In this document: piece after piece, positions 33,969 to 41,100 of the stretch
How the letters are laid out: each line of letters opens with the position of its first letter
Numbering within the stretch: position 1 is the first letter of the stretch
Translations under genes and position numbers: made by a program
Assembly (NCBI GenBank): GCA_019414645.1
Contig: DXLP01000001.1
Coordinates: forward strand, 102,065-166,064
Source of the DNA: Collinsella sp.
GTDB lineage: Bacteria > Actinomycetota > Coriobacteriia > Coriobacteriales > Coriobacteriaceae
Length of the DNA: 64,000 bases
Direction: 5' to 3'
Notes under the pieces: generated by a model
Database searches by the model: none
Seen by the model: only the letters and a program-made list of their open reading frames with translations
What the model was told of the DNA's origin: nothing

Positions 33969-34064
33969 GTTATTCAAAGATCCTTTCGCAGGCGCAAAAG
34001 CGCCCCATGCGTGCGGCACACAGCCGCAGACCAAATTGCGATACCTAAGCATCTTACCGCTGGA

Positions 34065-34092
34065 ACTATATGTCGCTACAAGGCAGAGACAA
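34065..34092 (-). promoter_or_regulatory. Promoter of galU
   Basis: The minus strand has TTGTCT (34087-34092), a 16 bp spacer and TATAGT (34065-34070), about 97 bp before the galU start. Confidence 0.55.
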
Positions 34093-34226
34093 TTCTTCAG
34101 CAGGTCAACGCAAATTATTGCTCGAATGGTGCAATTTTATTGCCCAACGGCAGGGTGCCCGATACGACGCAAATCACAGAACATGGCAGTTTGAGCTACC
34201 GATGTCGAGGGACCGAAAAACAAAAA

Positions 34227-34255
34227 AGACGGGGCTCGCAATGCGAACCCCGTCT
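34227..34255 (-). terminator. Terminator of rplJL
   Basis: The stem AGACGGGGTTCGC / GCGAGCCCCGTCT is followed by a T-rich tail on the minus strand, 28 bp after the rplL stop. The remaining roughly 130 bp up to the galU promoter shows nothing recognisable. Confidence 0.9.
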
Positions 34256-34282
34256 GCAAAGAAATCTGGCGAGAAAGCCTGA

Positions 34283-34660
34283 TTACTTGAGGGTGACAGC
34301 AGCGCCAGCAGCCTCGAGCTTCTCCTTGGCAGCCTCGGCGTCCTCCTTCTTGGCACCCTCGAGAACAGCCTTGGGAGCGCCCTCGACGACCTCCTTGGCC
34401 TCCTTCAGGCCAAGGTTGGTGAGCTCACGGACGGCCTTGATGACCTGGATCTTGTTGTCGCCGAAGCCCTCGAGCACGACGTCAAACTCGGTCTTCTCCT
34501 CGGCCTCAGCAGCGCCAGCAGCGGGAGCGGCGACAACAGCGGCAGGAGCAGCGGCGGAAACGCCGAAGGTGTCCTCGATAGCCTTGACGAGCTCGGAAGC
34601 CTCGAGAAGGGTCATTTCCTTAAGAGCATCGATGATCTCATCGGTGGTAAGCTTAGCCAT
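34283..34660 (-). CDS. rplL: 50S ribosomal protein L7/L12
   Basis: L7/L12 forms the flexible stalk that recruits translation GTPases. The 125-residue protein has the dimerising N-terminal helices ([20 protein letters not shown]), an alanine-rich hinge at about residues 38-58, and the C-terminal domain with [20 protein letters not shown] and VVEGAPKAV. The ATG at 34660 fits the family, and the upstream frame extension is noise. It follows rplJ by about 100 bp. Confidence 0.98.
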   Translation of the reverse strand: MAKLTTDEIIDALKEMTLLEASELVKAIEDTFGVSAAAPAAVVAAPAAGAAEAEEKTEFDVVLEGFGDNKIQVIKAVRELTNLGLKEAKEVVEGAPKAVLEGAKKEDAEAAKEKLEAAGAAVTLK

Positions 34661-34762
34661 TTCTAAGTCCTTTCGGTTTCCGTGTCTGTGCACGGAGATC
34701 AGTTAAAACACGGCGCGAATGCGCCAGGGGTGCGGCGTTGCCGCCGCGGGTGAAAACAGCAA

Positions 34763-35284
34763 CTAGGCTGCCTTCTGCTCGGAGACCTGCTGGATCGAAC
34801 GAGCGAGACCAGAGGAAACGCCGTTGACGCAGACAGCGATGTCGCGAGCGAAACCGGAGATGAGGCCGGCGATCTGGCCGAGAAGCTGATCCTTGGTGGG
34901 CAGCTCGGCGATAGCCTTAACATCATCAGCGGAAACGGCCTTGCCGTCGGAGATACCGCCCTTGATCTCAAGGACGCCCTTGGACTTAGCGGAGAAGTCC
35001 TTAAGGGCCTTAGCGGCCTCGACCGGCTCGGTCTCGTAGAACACATAAGCGACGGGGCCCGCGAGGATCTCGTCGATCTCGGGCTGCTCCTGGTTCTTGA
35101 GAGCGATCTTGACCAGGTTGTTCTTGTAGACCTTCATCTCGGCGCCGCACTCGCGAAGCTGATGACGCAGCTCCTGAGCCTGCTTAACCGTCAGACCGTT
35201 GTAGTTGACGACGAACAGACCGGCGTTCTCGGCGATACGGGACTCGATCTCTGCAACCTTGTCGATTTTGTACTGCTGGGGCAT
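34763..35284 (-). CDS. rplJ: 50S ribosomal protein L10
   Basis: L10 anchors L7/L12 to the large subunit. The 173-residue protein opens MPQQYKIDKVAEIESRIAEN and contains FVVNYNGLTVKQAQELRHQL and the segment GPVAYVFYETEPVEAAKAL. L10 or the L10-L12 complex represses its own mRNA in other bacteria. A leader of the right kind lies upstream here. It is separated from rplA, its usual neighbour, by 23 kb. Confidence 0.97.
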   Translation of the reverse strand: MPQQYKIDKVAEIESRIAENAGLFVVNYNGLTVKQAQELRHQLRECGAEMKVYKNNLVKIALKNQEQPEIDEILAGPVAYVFYETEPVEAAKALKDFSAKSKGVLEIKGGISDGKAVSADDVKAIAELPTKDQLLGQIAGLISGFARDIAVCVNGVSSGLARSIQQVSEQKAA

Positions 35285-35351
35285 GAATTACACCTCCTCG
35301 AATTCTTTCCGGGCACGGTCCGCCACAAGGACGTGACGGGGGCATGTCCAA

Positions 35352-35475
35352 AAAGAAAGCCCCCGCGCTGCATGAGCGACGGGGGCGAGAAGACATATCT
35401 ACTCGACCACCTCGGCTGGCGGGAAGTCCCATTAAGCTCGCGGGCGATGCCCGTTTGCACCGGCTGTCTCTGGCA
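35352..35475 (-). promoter_or_regulatory. Putative ribosomal protein L10 leader with terminator hairpin
   Basis: The rplJ mRNA leader (about 210 nt from the promoter) has segments like the known L10 leader: GAGACAGCCGGTGCAAACGG, GCTTAATGGG and CAGCCGAGGTGG in order. After them comes a terminator-like hairpin (35359-35386, arms GCCCCCG/CGGGGGC) with TTTCTTTTT on the minus strand, still 68 nt before the rplJ start. Because it lies inside the transcription unit, control by early termination or L10 binding is likely. Confidence 0.6.
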
Positions 35476-35500
35476 GCGGATTCGTGCGTGAACCGAAAGT

Positions 35501-35529
35501 ATTATGGCGGGGACCCCGGCGTCGGTCAA
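35501..35529 (-). promoter_or_regulatory. Promoter of rplJL
   Basis: The minus strand has TTGACC (35524-35529), a 17 bp spacer and CATAAT (35501-35506). The -35 box overlaps the edge of the long inverted repeat at 35527-35728. Confidence 0.75.
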
Positions 35530-35728
35530 CGGGCACGAGGATTCGCACACAAACCCTGCATACGCTCCGGTCGGGAGGGGCAGGGCGAGTTTTCCGCTCG
35601 GTCAAGTCCTGGGCTCGCACGAAGGCCACATTAAGTGGCCTTCGGCTCGTGCGGAATCTACGGAAAACTCGCCCTGCCCCTCCCGACCGGAGCTACGTTG
35701 CCTTTGTTGCGAATCCTCGTGCCCGTTG
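35527..35728. repeat. Long nested inverted repeat, core type A (second copy)
   Basis: This 202 bp element has three nested stems. The outer arms are 21 bp (35527-35547 with 35708-35728). The middle arms are a perfect 33 bp (35564-35596 with 35661-35693). The central palindrome CGAAGGCCAC-ATTAA-GTGGCCTTCG covers about 35620-35644. Its core shares AGTCCTG, CACATTAAGTG and GTGCGGAA with the element at 5610-5744, while the arms differ. It lies between the aminotransferase stop and the rplJ promoter. No protein is encoded. Confidence 0.85.
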
Positions 35729-35788
35729 GCCGGCGCGCCCCACGCATAACCCTTAGGTCGGTGGGCTGATGGGTTGGGTCCCGTTGGG

Positions 35789-36925
35789 CTACAGGGTTGA
35801 AAGGAAGGTGGACAGGCGGCGGAGGCCTTCGTCCAGGTCTTTATCGGAAACGCAATAGCTGAGGCGGACGTGGCCTTCGGTGCCGAAGCAGTCGCCCGGG
35901 ACTAGGGCTACGTTGGCCTCTTTGATGGCTTTGATGCAGAAGTCTTCGCTTGTCAGGCCGAATTGTTTGATGCTCGGGAAGGTATAGAAGGCTCCTGCGG
36001 GCTCTACTACGTCGAGGCCCATGGCGTATAAGGCTGCGAGTACGCGTTCGCGGCGGGCTCGGTAGACTTTGAGCATGGGGGTTGGGTCGACGGTCAGGGC
36101 TCGAGCTGCGGCGTCCATCTCGAAGGAGACGGCGCTCGATACTAGGTATTGGTGAGCTTTTGCGATCTCGGCGATGACGGGTGCCGCTGCTGCGAGCCAG
36201 CCCAGGCGCCAGCCGGTCATGGCCCAGGGCTTGGAGAAGCTCTCGATGATCACCGTCTGCTCGCGCAGCTCCGGGTGGCGCTGGGTAAAGCGCTCGTAGC
36301 CACCCACATAAACCAAGCGGTTGTATACGTCGTCGCAGACCACGTAGATGCCCGCCTGCTCCGCCACGCGCGCCACGGCGTCGAGCGAAGCCGCGTTGAG
36401 GATACAGCCCGTAGGATTGTTGGGCGAGCAGATGACGATGGCCTTGGTCGCCGGCGTCACGCAGGCACGAAGCGCCTCCTCATCAATCTGGAATTGCGCA
36501 GGCTCCGTATCCAAAAAGACCGCTTTGGCGTGGTTGGCCACGACGATGCTCTCGTACAGGCCAAAGGCCGGCGTGGGGATGATGACCTCGTCGCCGGGGT
36601 TGAGCATAGCCATGAATGTTGCCGACAGGGCCTCGGTCGCGCCGTCGGTTAGGATGACCTCGTCAGCCGAAAACGTAAGGCCCGCGTCCCCCATGTAGGC
36701 AGATAACGCCTCACGCAGGGCGGGGCGACCGTTGTTGGGCGGATAGTGCGTGTCACCGCGGTCCAGTGCGGCGGTCACCTCGGCGCTAATCACATCGGGC
36801 GTGGGAAAATCGGGCTCGCCGAGCGCGAGCGCGATGCACCCCGGATGCTGGGCGGCGAGCGCGTTAATCCGGCGGATACCGGAGGGCTTGAGCGTGGCAA
36901 GCGAGGTATTCATGGGCAGACGCAT
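35789..36925 (-). CDS. Class I/II pyridoxal-phosphate aminotransferase
   Basis: This 378-residue fold-type I aminotransferase has the PLP-lysine in ESFSKPWAMTGWRLGW near residue 233. It also has the conserved CSPNNPTG near residue 167, the cofactor aspartate in VCDDVYNRLVY, and the substrate-carboxylate arginine in GHVRLSYCVS. These motifs fit aspartate or aromatic aminotransferases of the I-gamma type. The exact amino acid is not clear. It starts at an ATG at 36925 with AAAGGAAC upstream and stands alone. Confidence 0.88.
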   Translation of the reverse strand: MRLPMNTSLATLKPSGIRRINALAAQHPGCIALALGEPDFPTPDVISAEVTAALDRGDTHYPPNNGRPALREALSAYMGDAGLTFSADEVILTDGATEALSATFMAMLNPGDEVIIPTPAFGLYESIVVANHAKAVFLDTEPAQFQIDEEALRACVTPATKAIVICSPNNPTGCILNAASLDAVARVAEQAGIYVVCDDVYNRLVYVGGYERFTQRHPELREQTVIIESFSKPWAMTGWRLGWLAAAAPVIAEIAKAHQYLVSSAVSFEMDAAARALTVDPTPMLKVYRARRERVLAALYAMGLDVVEPAGAFYTFPSIKQFGLTSEDFCIKAIKEANVALVPGDCFGTEGHVRLSYCVSDKDLDEGLRRLSTFLSTL

Positions 36926-37018
36926 GGCGTTCCTTTCGTAAGGGTTGCACTAGGATAGCGCGGCGGGGCGCCACCAGACGGTGTAACCTAAACGGAAACC
37001 AACCGGAAAGGAGGCGGC

Positions 37019-37681
37019 ATGGAGACGACCGCACGCGGCGATGCACCAAAAACGTTGCAGACCATTGCGTATATCAGCATTCCCAATAGCGCCGATCTTG
37101 ATTTTTTGCTCTGGGACCTACAGGATGCCATCGCCGCCTATGCTCAGCTTTCCGGCACTGTACTCCCCCGCCCAGTCGGCTCGAAGACAAATGACGCCGG
37201 CAGCGTTGCCGATGGCATCGTGCTGGCCATTGAAGACGTGGCTGACGATGAGACGTTGACAGCTATCGAGCAGGCGCTTGAGCGCTTTGGCAGTACGGGA
37301 GCGCGTGTCTATGCCGTGATTCGAGCCGCACAACGGGGCGCTGAGCAGGCGCGTGGGACCGCCGTTCGCCTGCACAAGGCATGTGAGCGCCATGACCAAT
37401 TGTGGTGTGGCGGCGTTGTCATCTGTTCCGGCGGCGGCATCGCAGCGCTTCGTCGCTCTCCGCGCATGGGACTCTTGCGGCGACCGTTTTCGGAAGCGAT
37501 GGATAAGCTTGTGGGCGCTGTGCGCATGGGCTGCTCCGTCGAGCATGCACAGCGACTTGGCGGCGGCAATGCCGCCAACGTCGACGCCGACGGCATGGTT
37601 TGCGCCGAGCCAGCCGTGCCCGCGCCGATCTGGCGAGGCGTTCTGAAACGTCTGGGCGCCCACGCTCAAACAAAAATCTAA
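37019..37681 (+). CDS. Uncharacterised flavodoxin/FMN-reductase-like protein
   Basis: This 220-residue protein is not clearly assigned. The first 90 residues look like an alpha/beta fold (TIAYISIPNSADLDFLLWDL). The centre (ARVYAVIRAAQRGAEQARGTAVRLHKACER, then LWCGGVVICSGGGIA) resembles the second half of flavodoxin-like NAD(P)H/FMN oxidoreductases. The classical flavin phosphate loop at the N-terminus is not evident. A very good AAAGGAGG site precedes the ATG at 37019. It converges with the glycosylase gene, the two stops being about 2 bp apart. Confidence 0.6.
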   Translation: METTARGDAPKTLQTIAYISIPNSADLDFLLWDLQDAIAAYAQLSGTVLPRPVGSKTNDAGSVADGIVLAIEDVADDETLTAIEQALERFGSTGARVYAVIRAAQRGAEQARGTAVRLHKACERHDQLWCGGVVICSGGGIAALRRSPRMGLLRRPFSEAMDKLVGAVRMGCSVEHAQRLGGGNAANVDADGMVCAEPAVPAPIWRGVLKRLGAHAQTKI

Positions 37682-37682
37682 A

Positions 37683-38246
37683 TTAAATAACAGCCCAGTC
37701 AACGGCTTCGTGCCAACGCTCAACAAGACGCTCCAGGCGCCAGGCGGCATTGGCGGGACTTGTCGAGGGCAGGACAATAGCAGGCAGCCCCGTCCGATCT
37801 TGCAAGTAGCGTTTGTAGAGTCGCCCTGCCGTACCGCCGTTACAGACAACGACCTCAATCGACGCGGCATCGGTAATGCGCTCGATATGTGCCGGCACAA
37901 CGTTGCGGATGCTCGCGTCGCTCGAGCCCTTAAGGTCGCAGCTCTCGACCACATCCCACAGGGCCACGCCGCCGTTCAGCAGCATGGCCCGCTTGGCGGC
38001 AATGGAGGCATCGAGCGTCGCGGGCTCATCGCTTGCCAAAGGATCGCCCTCGTTGGGCGGCACAGGCATACCGAGGCACGTGGCCATCACACGCCAAAAG
38101 CGATTCTGAGGGTTGCCGTAATAAAAGGCATTGGCGCGCGAAAGCACCGAGGGAAACGACCCGAGCACCAAAACGCGCGAGTGCTCGTCAAACACGGGCT
38201 CAAACCCATGCTCAATATGTTGATAGCCCTCGTCAGACACGGCCAT
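37683..38246 (-). CDS. DNA deaminated-base glycosylase (UDG superfamily, deoxyinosine/G:U type)
   Basis: This 187-residue DNA repair protein has UDG-superfamily motif 1 as LVLGSFPSVLSR followed by FYYGNPQNRFWRV (residues about 27-52). The second motif is LPSTSPANAAW near residue 160. The pattern matches deoxyinosine glycosylases (family 6) or Mug-like enzymes, which excise hypoxanthine or uracil left by deamination. Its ATG is 4 bp past the amylase stop, so it is probably translated from the same mRNA. Confidence 0.8.
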   Translation of the reverse strand: MAVSDEGYQHIEHGFEPVFDEHSRVLVLGSFPSVLSRANAFYYGNPQNRFWRVMATCLGMPVPPNEGDPLASDEPATLDASIAAKRAMLLNGGVALWDVVESCDLKGSSDASIRNVVPAHIERITDAASIEVVVCNGGTAGRLYKRYLQDRTGLPAIVLPSTSPANAAWRLERLVERWHEAVDWAVI

Positions 38247-38249
38247 GGG

Positions 38250-39626
38250 CTAGGCTCTCAACAGATAGCGCACCTCGTAGGGTGCAAGCTCAAGGGTACC
38301 CGTCAGCTCGACCGTGGGCGCATCGTCGGCAAGCAGGTCGACGAAGGACCCGTTGAGCTCGCCGGCGCCAAAGGTGTAAGGCTCACCCACGGCATTCACC
38401 GCCACGAGTACCGTCGCGCCGTCACAGGCGCGCTCGAACAGCAGCTGCTTGTTCTGGATCACCACGTTGCGATAGGCACCGTAGTTGAGAGCACGGGCAG
38501 CCGCGTCGTCGGCCGAGCGAAGGTGCGCAAGCTGCGTGATGAACGCCGTCAGCTCGTTGGGCGCAGGCTCATTGAGCGCAGGTCGCAGCGCCCAGTCGCC
38601 ATCGGGGTCACCCTTTTCGCCGGCAATTCCCCACTCGCTGCCATAGTAGACGCACGGGATGCCCGGCATGCCAAAGAGCATGCCGTAGGCGGGACGCAGA
38701 CACGACTTGTCGGTGAGGATACTTGCCAGGCGCGGCACATCGTGGTTGTCGACAAACGACAGCAGATGTTTGCCGCGGTAGATGCACCACGGATCGCCGC
38801 CAAACTGGCGGTGCAGCGAATGGGCGATCTCGAACATGTTGACCGAGTTAAAGCTGGAGTACAGGCCCTTGTAGCACTCGTAGTTGGTGCAGGAGTCGAG
38901 CATCTCGTCGTTGACGATTTGGTTGTAGTCGCCGTGGAGCGTCTCGCCGATCAGCACAAAGTCGGGCTTGAGCTCACGGGTAAAGACGTGCAGGCGGCGC
39001 ATAAAGTCGCGGTCGAGCATATAGGCAACGTCCAGGCGCAGGCCGTCGACGCCAAAGACCTCGGCCCAGCGGCGCACGGACTCAAGCAGGTAATCGACCA
39101 CGGCGGGGTTTTGCAGGTTGAGCTTCACAAGCTCAAAATGGCCTTCCCAGCCCTCGTACCAAAAGCCGTCGCCGTAGCAGGAGTCGCCGTCAAAGCTAAT
39201 GTGGAACCAATCCTTGTAGGGCGAGTCCCACTTACGCTCCTGCACATCGCGGAAGGCCCAAAAGCCGCGACCGACGTGGTTGAAGACGGCGTCGAGCACC
39301 ACGCGGATGCCATGGGTATGCAGCGTCTCGCACGCGGCGGCAAAGTCGGCATCCCCACCCAGGCGACGGTCGATATGACGCAGGCTGCGCGTGTCGTAGC
39401 CATGGCTGTCGGATTCGAGCGGCGGGTTGATGAGCACAGCGCCGATACCGAGTTTTTGCAGGTAGTCGGCCCATTTGGCGATCTTCATGATGGGCGCATC
39501 GGGGTTGGGCGCGGCGTTGGCAGCCTGGGCGAGCTCATCTTCGGCAACGGGCGCGGCGTTTTCGCGCGGAGCTCCGCAAAAGCCCAGCGGATAGATCTGA
39601 TAGAACGTCGTCTCGTATGCCCACAT
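38250..39626 (-). CDS. GH13 alpha-amylase family glycosidase
   Basis: This 458-residue protein without a signal peptide is a cytoplasmic alpha-glucan hydrolase. The four GH13 regions are visible: DAVFNHVGRG (region I), GLRLDVAYML with nucleophile Asp199, LIGETLHGD with acid/base Glu228, and FVDNHDVPR with Asp296. The closing domain is a beta-sandwich ending near residue 458. It probably degrades maltodextrin or cyclodextrin taken up by the cell, but the substrate is not proven. The ATG at 39626 follows GGGAGG. Confidence 0.88.
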   Translation of the reverse strand: MWAYETTFYQIYPLGFCGAPRENAAPVAEDELAQAANAAPNPDAPIMKIAKWADYLQKLGIGAVLINPPLESDSHGYDTRSLRHIDRRLGGDADFAAACETLHTHGIRVVLDAVFNHVGRGFWAFRDVQERKWDSPYKDWFHISFDGDSCYGDGFWYEGWEGHFELVKLNLQNPAVVDYLLESVRRWAEVFGVDGLRLDVAYMLDRDFMRRLHVFTRELKPDFVLIGETLHGDYNQIVNDEMLDSCTNYECYKGLYSSFNSVNMFEIAHSLHRQFGGDPWCIYRGKHLLSFVDNHDVPRLASILTDKSCLRPAYGMLFGMPGIPCVYYGSEWGIAGEKGDPDGDWALRPALNEPAPNELTAFITQLAHLRSADDAAARALNYGAYRNVVIQNKQLLFERACDGATVLVAVNAVGEPYTFGAGELNGSFVDLLADDAPTVELTGTLELAPYEVRYLLRA

Positions 39627-39697
39627 AGCAACCTCCCGGTAAGCTCAACACAACGACATCCATTGTATGCCCGGCTTGTATCCTCTTCCCCAAAATA

Positions 39698-39764
39698 AGT
39701 TGCGGTGAAATAGTTCCTGCCTGGGCCTTCAGAGGCCTTAAACAGGAACTATTCCACCGCAACT
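39698..39764. repeat. Nested inverted repeat between MFS gene and amylase
   Basis: Arms of 22 bp (39698-39719 with 39743-39764, one G-T type mismatch) enclose a small GGCCT/AGGCC stem. It starts 16 bp after the MFS stop and ends 72 bp before the amylase start (minus strand order). There is no strong T-run, so it may be a processing or insulating structure rather than a plain terminator. Confidence 0.8.
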
Positions 39765-39779
39765 GATGAGGGGACGTGA

Positions 39780-40976
39780 TTAGGCGACGGGCTTGGCGCG
39801 GCGGATGGCTGGGAACATCACCGTGATGGCGAGAATGACGCCCACGACGGCAATCGCCCCGCCCGCGAAGCCGATCCAAGCGATACCGGGACCCGAAACC
39901 ACGGCGCCGCCGATTGCGGTCCCCGTGCCGATACCCAGATTGAACAGACCCGAGAAGATCGACATGGCGACAGCCGACGAATCCGCGGGCGTGTACTTGA
40001 TGAGCTCGGCCTGAAACGCCACGTTAAAGGCCGTGGCGCAGCAACCCCACAGTGCGCAGACGGCAAGCACCAACACGAGCGCCGAGGCTGCGGGGGCCAT
40101 AAGCAGCAGAGCCACCGGCACGCCGGAGAGCGTAATAGCCAAGAACGGGAAGCGATGCCCGTCGAACAGGCGGCCAAACAGCCAGCTTCCGAGCAGACCA
40201 GAGCAGCCAAACGCCGTCAGCGTCATGGTGATGGCGCCCGCATCGACGTGCGCGACCTGCGCCAGGAAGGGCTCAATATAGCTGTAGCTTGCGTAATAGC
40301 CGGTTGCCATAAAGACCGTGACCGCGTAGAGCGCGATCAGGAACGGGTTCTTGAGCAGCACGGGCAGCTGTTTGACGGTAAAGCGCTCACCCGCCGGCAT
40401 AGCCGGAAACACCGCGGCTTGGTACACCACCGCGGCGGCAGAGAAGGCACCGACCACGGCGAATGTCATGCGCCAGCCCACGGCCAGCCCGATGGCGCGG
40501 CCGATCGGCAGGCCAAAAATCTGCGCGATGGACGAGCCCGTGGCGATTATGCTGATGGCGAGCGCCCCATGGCGGGTGTCGACCAGGCGCGAAGCCATGA
40601 TCGAGGCGACCGACCAGAACACGGCATGCGCGCAGGCGACCACCAGACGCGCGCAAACCAAAATAGGATAGGTGGGCGCCAAGGCGGACAAGAACTGGCC
40701 GAGCGAAAACACGGCCAAAACGCCCAGCAGCATCCGCTTGAACTCAAAGCGCGAGGCAAACACCATGAGTGGCAGCGACAGCAGCATGACACCCCAGGCG
40801 TAGACCGAAATCATGATGCCTGCCTGGGCCTCGGTGAGCGAGAACGATGCGGCAATATCAGTCAGAAGGCCAATGGGCATGAACTCTGATGTGTTGAACA
40901 CGAACGAACAGCAGGCAAGCCCGATAAGCGGGAGCCACTGCTTGAGCGAGATGCCATCTTGTCTTGCCTGAGTCAT
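39780..40976 (-). CDS. MFS transporter, sugar-efflux/DHA1-like
   Basis: This 398-residue inner membrane protein has twelve predicted membrane segments. The early segment FNTSEFMPIGLLTDIAASF and the following FSLTEAQAGIMISVYAWGVML are typical of the SotB/YdeA branch of DHA1 exporters, known for sugar, arabinose or drug efflux. The cytoplasmic loop after segment 2 carries a degenerate MFS motif A (FASRFEFKRML). The ATG at 40976 has GGAGGGGG upstream; the frame extends further without a site. Confidence 0.85.
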   Translation of the reverse strand: MTQARQDGISLKQWLPLIGLACCSFVFNTSEFMPIGLLTDIAASFSLTEAQAGIMISVYAWGVMLLSLPLMVFASRFEFKRMLLGVLAVFSLGQFLSALAPTYPILVCARLVVACAHAVFWSVASIMASRLVDTRHGALAISIIATGSSIAQIFGLPIGRAIGLAVGWRMTFAVVGAFSAAAVVYQAAVFPAMPAGERFTVKQLPVLLKNPFLIALYAVTVFMATGYYASYSYIEPFLAQVAHVDAGAITMTLTAFGCSGLLGSWLFGRLFDGHRFPFLAITLSGVPVALLLMAPAASALVLVLAVCALWGCCATAFNVAFQAELIKYTPADSSAVAMSIFSGLFNLGIGTGTAIGGAVVSGPGIAWIGFAGGAIAVVGVILAITVMFPAIRRAKPVA

Positions 40977-41023
40977 GTAGGAACCCCCTCCGATTGTCTT
41001 GAGCGATGGGCGATTATATAGCA

Positions 41024-41060
41024 ACGGCCCCGCATCCGTCAGCAACAGATGCGGGGCCGT
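41024..41060 (-). terminator. Terminator after feoAB
   Basis: Arms ACGGCCCCGCATC / GATGCGGGGCCGT form a 13 bp stem between feoAB and the MFS gene. The tail after it on the minus strand is only moderately T-rich, so read-through is possible. Confidence 0.7.
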
Positions 41061-41100
41061 AATCAACTCAATACACAGAGGTTGCGCCATCAATAAATAA

